Of a DNA stretch of 64,000 nt, positions 18,060-27,338 are shown one piece after another. How positions within the stretch are numbered: the first letter of the stretch is position 1; each line of letters begins with the position of its first letter. Source of the stretch: Alteribacillus iranensis (lineage in GTDB: Bacteria > Bacillota > Bacilli > Bacillales > Marinococcaceae); contig NZ_FONT01000004.1 of NCBI RefSeq assembly GCF_900113025.1, forward strand, positions 108,849 to 172,848, read 5' to 3'. The position numbers were made by a program, and so were the translations under genes. Below the pieces are notes generated by a model that saw only the letters and a program-made list of their open reading frames with translations, did not search any database and had not been told where the DNA came from.

Positions 18060-19592
18060 ATGTTGTTTTCGTTAAGTTCCTCAACATTCATAACCTTATA
18101 TTTCATAGCACTTATTGCTTCTTGGATAAGTGGTTTGCTCTTTTTACATCCCAGCATTCCCTTACGTTATATTCGTGTACACCTTGCTATTTTCTCTATT
18201 CCTCCCTTGGTGTGTTTCACGGCGCTGCTCCCTCTCCATCAAAGTGACGTGCTGGGCATTTGGTACGCAGATTCCTTAGCTTGGTTATTAGCTTTTTTTA
18301 TATTACTAATCGGTTTGGTCATTCAACGTTTTTCCGTTAATTACTTAAAAGGAGATCGTTCCTACCGAAAATATTTTACGCTCTTTACTTTCACTACATC
18401 GATGGCTTCGATCGCTTGGTTGAGTGATGATCTTCGATTGATGCTTTTATGTTGGGGAGCCACTCTTGTTGGGCTAGTTCTGCTTCTTTGTCTTAATAAT
18501 AGCTGGAATGTGGTTAGTCAGGCAGTGAAAGTAACCAGACGTTTATTTTTTGTAAGTTGGATTGCTCTTTTATTAGCTGTTATGTGGATAGCACACCTAA
18601 CAGGTCAGTGGCGTTTGTCCACTATTTTTACAGAAGAAACGTTAGCACACATTGGCCCATCGGAGACAATCGGCATTAATTTACTCATTATTTTAGCCGT
18701 CATGATCCCGGCAGCCCAATGGCCGTTTCAGCGTTGGCTCATAGAATCTGTTGTCGCCCCAACTCCTGTATCAGCGATTATGCATGCGGGCTTAGTCAAT
18801 GCAGGAGGTATTATTTTAACTAGATTCTCCCCTCTTTTTCATGGTGACATCGCTCAATTTATTTTATTAGTTCTTTCTAGTATTTCTGTGTTTATTGGTA
18901 CCGGGATTAGTTTGGTTCAAGTGGACTACAAGCGTCAGCTCGTAGGATCTACGATAGCCCAAATGGGATTTATGTTAATTCAATGTGCACTGGGTGCTTA
19001 TCTAGCTGCTCTTATCCACCTTGTCTTACATGGTCTATTTAAAGCTTCTTTGTTTTTACAGTCTGGCTCTGTCTTACGCCGGTTTGAATTGCTACCTCGT
19101 TATAGTAAAAGGGCATCCTATGTATCGGTCTTAGCCGGTCGTGGTTTAGGGTTGTTGTTAGGTCTTTCTTATTGGCTGATGGCACCAGGGGATGGATACC
19201 AATTAGTTAGTGCACTAATTTTAGGTTGGTCCTTATCCTTCGCGTGGACTCAACTCATTGTTTTCGGATACGGAAAGATTGGAAAACTAATTGGTTCTCT
19301 AGTATTACTTAGTGCTATGGCTATATATATGAGCGTTCATACGCTCTTCCATGAATGGCTTCATGCTACTGATTTTCACAGCACGCAGCCTCCCATGCCA
19401 GCTGTTATTTTCGTAGTAATCCTATTGCTTGCCGGCAGTATCATTGGGGCGTTGATCGCGCGGCATCACTCTTCTCCGACATTTGCTGTTTTATATCTAT
19501 GGCTGGTTCATTTAGGAGAAGCGAAAGAACACTCGGTAGAAAGTCATCCCCATTATCTCAGTCCATATACACTGAAAGGAGGTAACGAATGA
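18060..19592 (+). CDS. dabB: DabB, proton-conducting subunit of the DAB inorganic carbon transporter
   Basis: A 510-residue membrane protein of the NuoL/MrpA proton-transporter family, with about 13-14 helices. The family signature is clear in the central segment (ILAVMIPAAQWPFQRWLIES, then VSAIMHAGLVNAGGI, with the conserved H and K). It is usually annotated as NADH dehydrogenase subunit L, but the immediately following DUF2309 gene shows it to be the DabB partner that drives carbon hydration by the ion gradient. It overlaps dabA by 4 bases (ATGA), which couples translation. AGGAGAG precedes the ATG. Confidence 0.93.
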   Translation: MLFSLSSSTFITLYFIALIASWISGLLFLHPSIPLRYIRVHLAIFSIPPLVCFTALLPLHQSDVLGIWYADSLAWLLAFFILLIGLVIQRFSVNYLKGDRSYRKYFTLFTFTTSMASIAWLSDDLRLMLLCWGATLVGLVLLLCLNNSWNVVSQAVKVTRRLFFVSWIALLLAVMWIAHLTGQWRLSTIFTEETLAHIGPSETIGINLLIILAVMIPAAQWPFQRWLIESVVAPTPVSAIMHAGLVNAGGIILTRFSPLFHGDIAQFILLVLSSISVFIGTGISLVQVDYKRQLVGSTIAQMGFMLIQCALGAYLAALIHLVLHGLFKASLFLQSGSVLRRFELLPRYSKRASYVSVLAGRGLGLLLGLSYWLMAPGDGYQLVSALILGWSLSFAWTQLIVFGYGKIGKLIGSLVLLSAMAIYMSVHTLFHEWLHATDFHSTQPPMPAVIFVVILLLAGSIIGALIARHHSSPTFAVLYLWLVHLGEAKEHSVESHPHYLSPYTLKGGNE

Positions 19593-22210
19593 TGAGCATT
19601 GCTTCTTTAAAAAAAGTACAGAGTACCGAAACGCATTCTAAAAGGGATTCACTGGATGAGAGAGACCTCCCTGCTGTCATAAAATCTGCCAGCCGAGTTA
19701 TTGCCCCTCTTCATCCTATCTCCGCTTTCGTGGCACGTCATCCTTGGGCAGAGATGGAAAAGCAATCTTTTGATGAGGTAGCTGGTTGGCTTAAACGTTC
19801 TCAACATGTAGATATATATCCAAGCTTCTCTATGATTCATTCAGCCAAAGAACGAGGAGAAATCGATGACTCTTCTTTGCGTTTAGCAGTAAGGCGTTGG
19901 CTTAACTCCTCCTCTTTTACGATACCTTGGGCAACTGCTGAAAAGTACTGTCTCTCCGCAGTAACATCTGATTCGTTACCTTCTGATTGGTTGTTATCTG
20001 AATCTGTAAAACAATTAGCTGAAGAAATTAGTGGCTTGGACACTGAAAATATTAAGCAACATTCCATGCAACCCTTAAGCTCCTGGGTAGAGGATACAAA
20101 GGGAACTAAGTTAATCCATGTCCTAAACCGTCACATCATTAAGTGGTGCAAATTATATATTGATGATTTTCAAGCAGGCTGGACCATGCCTTATCGGAAA
20201 AAAGGTCTTTATTATGCTTGGTACCGCCTCGTTCAGAAAGACCCAGCTCTTACTGCCGAACAACGAAAACGATTGAAACAATTACCGAACGAAGCCCACT
20301 CGGCATTAATCGTCACTCTATCTGATTTAGGTATTTCCGGTCCAGAGGTACAGCGTTATATTGAAACTCATTTACTTTCATTACCTGGCTGGGCAGGAGC
20401 GATACTGTGGCGTACAAATCAATCTGACCAAGAAACGGACCTCTTAACGGAATATGTAGCAGTAAGAATTGCTATGGAATGGGCTCTCCTCAAACCGTTT
20501 CTGCCTGTAAAGCATTCGTACCGTGAAACTCGTATTCCCGTGGCTCCACTTCTTGCATCGTGGTTTTACTGGGGGGACCTCACACCTGAGACATGGGCCC
20601 AAATGTCGGCAGCCAAGCAAAATGAGTATTTATCATTTGCCTACCGCTTTGATGAAAACACTAGAAAGAAAATATGGTTAGAGGCTTGGGAGCAAACGTA
20701 TGCCGATCAGTTAAACAAAAAAATAACGACAAAGAATGATACCGATCTTCATTCATCAACGGCATTAGCCCAATTTGCTTTCTGTATAGACGTGCGTTCC
20801 GAGCCTTTCCGCCGTCATCTTGAAAAAGAAGGTCCGTTTGAAACGATTGGCACTGCTGGTTTTTTTGGTTTACCTATTAAGAAAAACGAACTTGGCAGCA
20901 GTCATAGCCACCCTTCTTTGCCAGTTATTTTAGAACCACAGCACCAGCTAAAAGAAAAAGCTGGGAAAGAGGATTATGAATCCTTTCAAAAACGAAACCA
21001 AGCGGAAAACTCTTTAAGCTACACCTTTAAAATTATGAAACAAAATATCCTTGCAAGCCTGCTTTTGCCTGAAGTAAGCGGTCCATGGCTAAGTTTGCAT
21101 ATGTTCGCTCGCAGTTTTCTGCCAAGAAAAACAGGAAGTGCGTTGCGAAAACTTCGAAATGATTGGTTACGAAAGCCAGAAACGGAAATCACGCTGGATC
21201 ATGAAAAAAACGAAAACATTCCGATCGGTTTTAATGAAGAGGAAAAAGTAGATTACGTCTTGCAATCTTTGAAAATGATGGGGCTCACAGAGAACTTCTC
21301 TCCACTCGTTGTCATTTGCGGTCATGGGAGTCAAACGACCAATAACCCTTATGCTTCTTCTTTAGACTGCGGGGCCTGTGGAGGGGCTTCAGGTGGTTTT
21401 AATGCAAGAGTATTAGCTACCTTATGTAACCTTACTGAAGTAAGAGAAGCACTGTCTCATAAAGGAATCCACATCCCTGAAGAAACTGTGTTTGCAGCAG
21501 CGGAGCATAATACTACTGTGGATACGTTAACGTGGATTTATGTTCCAGAGCTTTCAGAGGCAGCAAAAAAAGCATTTGACCGTATTGAGTCGGCGATGCC
21601 GAAAGTAAGCTACAATGCGAATGCAGATCGAATGGCTGAACTTCCTCACCTCTCCATGCGTGTTAAAAATCCGCAAGACGAAGCACAAAGGTTAGCGGAA
21701 GATTGGAGTGAGATACGACCTGAATGGGGATTAGCGCGTAATGCTTCTTTCATTATTGGTGAACGTGAATTAACCAAAAACTGTAACTTAGAAGGAAGAG
21801 CTTTTCTTCATAATTATCATTGGGAAAAAGACGAAAACGGTGAAATCCTCGCAAATATTATAAACGGGCCGGGCACGGTAGCCCAATGGATTAACCTTCA
21901 ATATTACGCATCCACGGTAGCTCCGCACTATTATGGAAGCGGCAATAAAACAACTCAAACCATAACAGCAGGCATGGGTGTGATGCAAGGCAATGCGAGT
22001 GACCTATTAATCGGTTTACCTTGGCAATCTGTGATGCGATCGGACTCCGAACCTTATCACTCACCTATTCGTCTGTTGGTGGTTATACATGCCCCAAATG
22101 AATATATCAATCGTCTATTAAGCAACAACGAATCTTTTCGAGAAAAAGTACAAAATGGCTGGATTAAACTTTCTAGTATTGATCCTGAAGGATATTGGAA
22201 AAATTGGTGA
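19589..22210 (+). CDS. dabA: DabA (DUF2309), catalytic subunit of the DAB inorganic carbon transporter
   Basis: An 873-residue peripheral membrane protein that converts CO2 to bicarbonate vectorially in the cytoplasm. The zinc site related to beta-carbonic anhydrase is intact: FCIDVRSE supplies C399 and D401, ICGHGSQT supplies H579 and SLDCGACGGA supplies C594. These match the four positions required in characterised DabA. It is translationally coupled to dabB. The pump lets cells concentrate bicarbonate for carboxylases when CO2 is scarce or pH is high. The homologue in B. subtilis is YbcC. Confidence 0.95.
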   Translation: MMSIASLKKVQSTETHSKRDSLDERDLPAVIKSASRVIAPLHPISAFVARHPWAEMEKQSFDEVAGWLKRSQHVDIYPSFSMIHSAKERGEIDDSSLRLAVRRWLNSSSFTIPWATAEKYCLSAVTSDSLPSDWLLSESVKQLAEEISGLDTENIKQHSMQPLSSWVEDTKGTKLIHVLNRHIIKWCKLYIDDFQAGWTMPYRKKGLYYAWYRLVQKDPALTAEQRKRLKQLPNEAHSALIVTLSDLGISGPEVQRYIETHLLSLPGWAGAILWRTNQSDQETDLLTEYVAVRIAMEWALLKPFLPVKHSYRETRIPVAPLLASWFYWGDLTPETWAQMSAAKQNEYLSFAYRFDENTRKKIWLEAWEQTYADQLNKKITTKNDTDLHSSTALAQFAFCIDVRSEPFRRHLEKEGPFETIGTAGFFGLPIKKNELGSSHSHPSLPVILEPQHQLKEKAGKEDYESFQKRNQAENSLSYTFKIMKQNILASLLLPEVSGPWLSLHMFARSFLPRKTGSALRKLRNDWLRKPETEITLDHEKNENIPIGFNEEEKVDYVLQSLKMMGLTENFSPLVVICGHGSQTTNNPYASSLDCGACGGASGGFNARVLATLCNLTEVREALSHKGIHIPEETVFAAAEHNTTVDTLTWIYVPELSEAAKKAFDRIESAMPKVSYNANADRMAELPHLSMRVKNPQDEAQRLAEDWSEIRPEWGLARNASFIIGERELTKNCNLEGRAFLHNYHWEKDENGEILANIINGPGTVAQWINLQYYASTVAPHYYGSGNKTTQTITAGMGVMQGNASDLLIGLPWQSVMRSDSEPYHSPIRLLVVIHAPNEYINRLLSNNESFREKVQNGWIKLSSIDPEGYWKNW

Positions 22211-22255
22211 ACTCGACATATATTCACTTACGTTTAAGATAAAGGAGTGGGCGGC

Positions 22256-22738
22256 GTGACCTTAGAGGAGAATAAAAAAGTTTTAATCATAACAGACATG
22301 GAGCATGACATGGAATCGATCATACATCAAAAAACTGGTATTCCACCGCATTACATGCATACGATACAGAGTTACGGCACCATCATTTCCCACCCTTTTG
22401 GTGATATCATGAGATCCGTGATTATTGCGATTTATCAAGAAAGCATCGAGGACATTTGTGTAGTAGGTGTAGAAGATAATCATACGTTGGATAATGTCCC
22501 TGATGATATAACTTTCAGAGAAGGGGAAATTCAAACACTGAATTATCTTTTCGAACATTGCAAACCTGAACTAATAGATAGTACGTTTGAGGAATGGTTA
22601 AAAGGGAAAGAAAAAGTCAGTAAAAATGTAGAACGTAGTATTGATATGATTCGCCGCCACCCTTTAGTTCCCTCTTATGTAAATGTTCGCGGCTTATTGA
22701 TCAACAAAGGGGAAGAGCATAAAGTGGTGGAAGTGTAG
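22256..22738 (+). CDS. beta-carbonic-anhydrase-like protein lacking zinc ligands (YbcF-like)
   Basis: A 160-residue protein placed 45 bases after dabA. It follows the layout of a beta-carbonic anhydrase: strand 1 KKVLIITDMEHDME where the enzyme has CMDSR, then YGTIISHPFGDIMRS in place of the R-x-A-G region, and VVGVEDNHTL where the enzyme has GH-x2-C-G. The zinc cysteines and histidine are all replaced, so it is unlikely to hydrate CO2. A structural or regulatory role with DabAB is a fair guess. GTG 22256 is chosen because AAAGGAG lies 8 bases upstream; the earlier GTG at 22247 overlaps that site. Confidence 0.75.
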   Translation: MTLEENKKVLIITDMEHDMESIIHQKTGIPPHYMHTIQSYGTIISHPFGDIMRSVIIAIYQESIEDICVVGVEDNHTLDNVPDDITFREGEIQTLNYLFEHCKPELIDSTFEEWLKGKEKVSKNVERSIDMIRRHPLVPSYVNVRGLLINKGEEHKVVEV

Positions 22739-22892
22739 AATCCAATCAAAGAAGAGTTTTTAAGGATCTTTATGAATTACCGTGAAGAAAATATGCACAT
22801 AAGCCCCTTCAATTATATCAGCATTTTGCACTTCCTCTCTCACAATGGGTATACTAAAAAGGGATTTTGATATAGAGAGGAAGTTGACTCGC

Positions 22893-23537
22893 TTGTTTAC
22901 TTTTCACCAGGTTACATTCCAAGACATTTTAGAAATCGAGGATCTAACGATTGCAGAAAAAGAAATCACTTGTCTTATGGGAGAAAGCGGTTCAGGAAAA
23001 TCGACCCTTCTCAAATTAATGAACCGCCTATATTCCCCCGATAGAGGTACCATTACTTTTAAAGGAACACCGATTCATGAAATGGATCCGATCGAATTGA
23101 GACGACAAGCTGTGATGCTGTCCCAGCAGCCAGTATTATTTGGAGAAACAATTCGGGAAAACTTAGAAGCAGGCCTTCTGTTTTCTAATAAACCAACCCC
23201 CTCCGATTCGGAAATGACTACGTCCTTGCAAGATTTTCAACTGCAAAAAAGACTTGATGAGAAAGCAGGTCAGTTATCCGGCGGGGAACAGCAGCGATTG
23301 GCTTTTGCCAGAGTTATTTTAATGGATCCGGAAGTGTTTCTGTTGGATGAGCCGACTTCCGCTTTAGACGAAGAGCTAGAGCATGAAGTCATGGAACGTT
23401 TTATCCAACATGCTCGCTCGCATTCAAAAACAGTCATTTATGTCACTCACTCGAAAGCGATAGCAGAGCATTTCTCCGATAGAATTATTGATATTACGAA
23501 GTACTCCAAGAAAGGACGTGGCCATAATGGAAGATAA
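22893..23537 (+). CDS. fetA: FetA-like ABC transporter ATP-binding protein (iron export)
   Basis: An ATPase of about 214 residues with Walker A (GESGSGKST), Q-loop, signature QLSGGEQQRLAFARV, Walker B (VFLLDEPTSALD) and H-loop (VTHS). It pairs with the overlapping FetB-like permease. In E. coli FetAB lowers the intracellular labile iron pool and protects from peroxide. The TTG at 22893 is proposed as start, since AGAGAGG lies 12 bases upstream and the protein then opens with FTFHQVTF as in the family; the first ATG at 22845 has no ribosome site. The annotation as iron export rests on family, not on any iron motif. Confidence 0.8.
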   Translation: MFTFHQVTFQDILEIEDLTIAEKEITCLMGESGSGKSTLLKLMNRLYSPDRGTITFKGTPIHEMDPIELRRQAVMLSQQPVLFGETIRENLEAGLLFSNKPTPSDSEMTTSLQDFQLQKRLDEKAGQLSGGEQQRLAFARVILMDPEVFLLDEPTSALDEELEHEVMERFIQHARSHSKTVIYVTHSKAIAEHFSDRIIDITKYSKKGRGHNGR

Positions 23538-24309
23538 CATGATCGATCTGACACTATGGCAGCTCCTTTCGGCTTACATATTTATTATTGTCTTACTTGT
23601 TATCGTGAAGGTTCGTAAAATCCCGCGCGATAAAGAGATTTTAATATCTACACTTCGAATGACGATTCAGCTACTCCTGGTTGGCTATGTGCTCATGTAT
23701 CTCTTCGAAAACCCCCATCCGCTGCTAACTATCGCTGTTGTTATTTTAATGGTGGTGTTTGCGGTTTGGAACATTTTTAAACGAATCAAGCATGATTTAA
23801 ATCGTAGAATGAAACGCATTATTGCCATTTCCATGGCAGCCGGCACCTTATCGAGCTTAATTTACTTTAACTTTGTCGTTATCCAGTTCTCCCCTTGGTA
23901 TGACCCTAGATATTTTATTCCTATTGCAGGCATGATTATAGGAAATTCCATGACGGGCATTACATTAGGAGTCCAAACGTTAGTGGAAGGGTTGACAGAG
24001 CAACGATCAAAAGTGGAAGCTGCATTAATGTTAGGCGCTACTCCTAAAGAAGCTACTCGTAAATTGGTCAACCAATCGTTTGATGCCGCGATTCTTCCTA
24101 CCATTAACTCTATGGTCGGAACAGGTATCGTCTTCCTGCCAGGCATGATGACAGGACAAATACTCGCCGGTGTGAACCCCATTACAGCCATTGAATACCA
24201 AATAGCGGTATTACTTGGAATTGCAGGCGCTGTTTCTCTTACCGTCATTATTTACGTCCAAAATGGCTATAAAGTGTTTTTTAATGAAAAAAGTCAGCTG
24301 GAGGAGTAA
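23527..24309 (+). CDS. fetB: FetB-like ABC transporter permease (iron export)
   Basis: A 260-residue permease of the UPF0014/YbbM/FetB family with about seven helices. Characteristic segments are MIIGNSMTGITLGVQTL, VEAALMLGATPKEA and NSMVGTGIVFLPGMMTGQILAG. It overlaps fetA by 11 bases. The stop codon lies inside the loop of the terminator that follows. ATG 23527 is preferred over the upstream in-frame ATG, which lies well within fetA. Confidence 0.88.
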   Translation: MEDNMIDLTLWQLLSAYIFIIVLLVIVKVRKIPRDKEILISTLRMTIQLLLVGYVLMYLFENPHPLLTIAVVILMVVFAVWNIFKRIKHDLNRRMKRIIAISMAAGTLSSLIYFNFVVIQFSPWYDPRYFIPIAGMIIGNSMTGITLGVQTLVEGLTEQRSKVEAALMLGATPKEATRKLVNQSFDAAILPTINSMVGTGIVFLPGMMTGQILAGVNPITAIEYQIAVLLGIAGAVSLTVIIYVQNGYKVFFNEKSQLEE

Positions 24310-24324
24310 CCCCGCTGACTTTTT
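24288..24324. terminator. bidirectional terminator between fetB and rarD
   Basis: AAAAAGTCAGC and GCTGACTTTTT form an 11-bp stem around a 15-base loop that contains the fetB stop codon. It can serve both convergent genes. Confidence 0.8.
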
Positions 24325-24330
24325 CTCATT

Positions 24331-25266
24331 TTATACTGCTTTCTCCGCTTTCATTTTCTCTTTCCTCTGTCGAAATGTTGCATTGGAACGGGAAATCGTA
24401 AAGAGAAGAAGACCGATCCAAATAGTAACAAATGCAATAAGCTGTTGAGTACTAAACAGCTCTCTAAATACAAAGACACCAAGCACGAGCATAATGGTTG
24501 GCGCTAAATATTGAAGAAAGCCTAATAAAGAAAGAGAGATTCTTCGCGCTCCAGCGGCGAATAATAACAAGGGTACGGCTGTTGCAGCTCCTGACACAAT
24601 TAATAAGATATTTATTTCTGTCCCGTAATGAAAGAGAGCCTCATTATCGGCCCGGAAAAAAGCTAAAAATAGAAGAGCAAATGGAGTCATAAGAAGCGTT
24701 TCGATCGTCAATCCCGCCCAGGCACCAACATCTAACGTTTTTTTAATCAACCCGTATATACCAAACGAAAGGGCAAGTCCTAAGCCTGCCCACGGCAGAT
24801 ATCCATAACTTAATGTCATGACCACTACTCCGATAATTGCCAGTATAAACGCTGCTTTCTCCATCACTGATAATTTTTCTTTCAAAAAAAGGGTAGCTAA
24901 TAAAACATTAATGAGAGGGTTTATGTAATAGCCTAAGCTCACCTCGTTGACTCGATCACTATTCACCGAAAAGATGAAAAGAAACCAGTTACAGCTGATA
25001 AAAATGGCTGCTGCCGTAATCGCTAACATAGATGTACGTGAAGAGAACACCTTTATGATTTCTTGAATGATTCCTTTCAACTTCCCTATGAGGAAAAGAA
25101 ACAAGACCATTAATCCAAGCGACCAAATGATTCGATGAGCTAACACTTCTCCCGAGGGAACGTTATCGACCATCTTCCAGTACAAAGGAAGGAATCCCCA
25201 TACGAGATATGCAGCAATAGCCGCTCCCGTTCCCCAGAGTTGTTGTTTATCCTGCATGTCTTTCAC
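24331..25266 (-). CDS. rarD: RarD family EamA transporter
   Basis: A 311-residue protein with ten predicted helices. The RarD features are the N-terminal YLVWGFLPLYWKMVDNVPS, AHRIIWSLGLM and SLGYYINPLINVLLA, and the later GFLQYLAPTIMLVLGVFVF. RarD proteins are DMT exporters implicated in resistance to small molecules. The substrate is not known. The in-frame GTG at 25266 and ATG at 25257 are both possible starts; neither has a strong ribosome site. Confidence 0.88.
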   Translation of the reverse strand: MKDMQDKQQLWGTGAAIAAYLVWGFLPLYWKMVDNVPSGEVLAHRIIWSLGLMVLFLFLIGKLKGIIQEIIKVFSSRTSMLAITAAAIFISCNWFLFIFSVNSDRVNEVSLGYYINPLINVLLATLFLKEKLSVMEKAAFILAIIGVVVMTLSYGYLPWAGLGLALSFGIYGLIKKTLDVGAWAGLTIETLLMTPFALLFLAFFRADNEALFHYGTEINILLIVSGAATAVPLLLFAAGARRISLSLLGFLQYLAPTIMLVLGVFVFRELFSTQQLIAFVTIWIGLLLFTISRSNATFRQRKEKMKAEKAV

Positions 25267-25314
25267 TCAATTCTTTCTAGATTTCTCATTCCTTCTATAT
25301 TATATAGTGGTTCT

Positions 25315-25363
25315 CACAAAAAAACATAGAAAAGAGCTGCTTTCTCACTCTCCAAAGCAGCCC
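25315..25363 (-). terminator. terminator of the DUF2935 gene
   Basis: On the minus strand GGGCTGCTTT and AAAGCAGCTC pair around a 10-base loop, followed by TTTT and, after a short interruption, seven Ts. Confidence 0.75.
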
Positions 25364-25397
25364 TAAATCCTAATCCTATATTCTCCATCTATCCAAG

Positions 25398-26207
25398 TTA
25401 ACTCTCTGTCCTCGGTTTACTAGGATTGCAGGCAGGTTTTTCTAAATCGGCAGACTCGGCAAGCTTCATTAAATAATAGCATTCCTCCCTCGCCATATGA
25501 TCAGCCATTAACGGAGTAAGAGAGCTCAGCAATTCTTTAGTAAGCCCCATTTCTTCTAATTCCCGGAGGAAACTCTTGAATATTTCAAACTCTAATTTGA
25601 CTTCTCGATTCATTCTTTCCAGCGCTGGAAAACTCTCCACATTTGCTCGTAAATACCCAGCCATCTCCACCGCTTTTAAGTAAAACTGGTCAAATTCCTT
25701 CATGAATGTCTTAGATTTCTTTGCTAGCCGTGCTTCTACCTTGTCTAAGTTTCCAGCAATCGCATGCGCGTGTCCCGCCGCATCCAGGAGCCAGATTAAA
25801 TGGTGATGAAGAGGGTGACAAACAGGCGGGACTTCTTTATTTTTAAGACACTCCAACAACCGCAAGTACTCTTCCACTTCATTCACCATGTGATTAATAA
25901 ATGATGGAGTCAGTTGAATTTTTATTTTTCCTGTCAGCTGCTCCTGAATAATTTGAAGCTTAAAGAAACGAATGTCTCTTGCCCCTTCAAAAGCTTGTTG
26001 TGTAATACGTTCCATGTCTTCTACGGCGGAATACTTTCTTGCCCATTCTAATAATTGGTCAAAGAAATCGATATATCCAGAAGCAGCTTCTATATATTCC
26101 ACTTCCGAAGGTGCCAGCGTTTCATATAAAAAACGTGAATGGTCCCCTAAGATTTGCAGCCAGAAGACGTGCTCCTCTCGTGCTGCCTCAACCCAATTTG
26201 TATACAA
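25398..26207 (-). CDS. DUF2935 protein, helical and possibly metal-binding
   Basis: A 269-residue all-helical protein with two related halves. Each begins with a helix rich in H and E (REEHVFWLQILGDHSRFL and HPLHHHLIWLLDAAGHAHAI), and later MADHMAREECYYL. The histidines and glutamates are spaced as in ferritin-like or hemerythrin-like metal sites, which fits DUF2935 of bacilli. Function unknown. The start is TTG with GGAGGG 6-7 bases upstream; that ribosome site lies in the 3' arm of a large hairpin. It follows htpX on the same strand. Confidence 0.8.
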   Translation of the reverse strand: MYTNWVEAAREEHVFWLQILGDHSRFLYETLAPSEVEYIEAASGYIDFFDQLLEWARKYSAVEDMERITQQAFEGARDIRFFKLQIIQEQLTGKIKIQLTPSFINHMVNEVEEYLRLLECLKNKEVPPVCHPLHHHLIWLLDAAGHAHAIAGNLDKVEARLAKKSKTFMKEFDQFYLKAVEMAGYLRANVESFPALERMNREVKLEFEIFKSFLRELEEMGLTKELLSSLTPLMADHMAREECYYLMKLAESADLEKPACNPSKPRTES

Positions 26208-26210
26208 AGC

Positions 26211-26260
26211 AGGCCCTCCCTCACATTGTAGTTCCTTCCTACATTATGATGGGAGAGCCT
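26211..26260 (-). promoter_or_regulatory. hairpin that can hide the DUF2935 ribosome site
   Basis: On the minus strand AGGCTCTCCC (26260-26251) and GGGAGGGCCT (26220-26211) can pair across a 30-base loop. The 3' arm contains the GGAGGG ribosome site of the downstream gene. There is no T tract, so translational control or a processing site is more likely than termination. Confidence 0.4.
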
Positions 26261-26274
26261 GTCTCTATCACTTT

Positions 26275-27159
26275 TTATTGTAAGCGACGAATTCTTTCGT
26301 CCAATGGAGGATGAGAAGAAAAGAGTGTAGCTAGAGAAGCGCGGCTATTAATTTTTAACGTCTGCATTGACTGCTGTCTTGTATCAACCATATCTGCATA
26401 GGAACGTAGTGATTGTAAAGCATGTCTCATTTTATCCTTGCCAGCCAAATCCGCACCTCCGCGATCGGCATGGAACTCTCTATATCGCGAATAACCCATA
26501 ACTACAATGCTTCCTAATATGGAAAATAAAATTTGGAATACAATAATAGCACCAAAATGTACTACCATCCGCAAACCATCATTTTGAACAAACCGAGAAA
26601 CGACGGCGGCAGCGATACGAGCAAAGAAAACAACAAAAGTGTTTACTACCCCTTGCAGCAATGTCATTGTTACCATATCGCCATTAGCTACGTGAGCGAC
26701 TTCATGGGCTAACACGCCTTCTACAGCGTCCTCATCCATTCCCTGCAGCAGGCCCGTAGATACTGCTACCAGCGATCTTTTTTTAGTAGGACCGGTCGCA
26801 AACGCATTTACCTCACCTGATTGATAAATACCTACTTCCGGCATGTGAATCATGCCAGCACTCCGTGACAAACGGTGAACTTTTTCAACCAATTCTCTTT
26901 CACGACCTGTACTTTGATCCGGATCAATCACTTGTACACCCATCATTTTTTTGGCCATCACTCTTGAGAGCGCCAATGATATGATCGATCCGCTAAAGCC
27001 AATAACCGCGCTTAAAATAAACAATGCGACATAATCAATGCCGCCTGCCCCTAAATAAGCTGTGTTAATACCAAGTACGTTTAACACAGTGAGAACGATC
27101 GTAATCGTAGTAATTACGAGGATATTGGTTAAGATAAACAATAAGATTCTTTTTCCCAC
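26275..27159 (-). CDS. htpX: protease HtpX homologue
   Basis: A 294-residue membrane zinc metalloprotease (M48) of membrane-protein quality control. Two N-terminal helices (residues 5-30 and 42-65) precede the catalytic HEVAH motif at 152-156. Two further helices follow, and the third zinc ligand is the glutamate in [13 protein letters not shown]. The size matches the family. Start is GTG at 27159 with AGGAGGAA 7 bases upstream. DUF2935 follows after 67 bases and may be cotranscribed. Confidence 0.95.
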   Translation of the reverse strand: MGKRILLFILTNILVITTITIVLTVLNVLGINTAYLGAGGIDYVALFILSAVIGFSGSIISLALSRVMAKKMMGVQVIDPDQSTGRERELVEKVHRLSRSAGMIHMPEVGIYQSGEVNAFATGPTKKRSLVAVSTGLLQGMDEDAVEGVLAHEVAHVANGDMVTMTLLQGVVNTFVVFFARIAAAVVSRFVQNDGLRMVVHFGAIIVFQILFSILGSIVVMGYSRYREFHADRGGADLAGKDKMRHALQSLRSYADMVDTRQQSMQTLKINSRASLATLFSSHPPLDERIRRLQ

Positions 27160-27338
27160 TACGTACTTCCTCCTATCCTTAATTTTTATTCACTAACTTC
27201 GAGCAATGAAACATATCACACGTATCTTGCTGCTTTCTATTTTACTTGTTTATTCTCCTACATGGAAAGGAATAAACATTATGATGGAATATTATTGCAA
27301 AAGTTATATGCATTTCATTATGATAAGGAGGTTTCTGC

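Noticed and set aside
17936-18247. TTG-started frame of 103 codons overlapping dabB
   Set aside because: It overlaps the dabB start in another frame, has no family sequence and its composition is that of a shadow frame.
18060-19592. Annotation of the DabB gene as respiratory complex I subunit L
   Set aside because: No other nuo genes are present and it is coupled to DUF2309 (DabA), the partner in the carbon pump.
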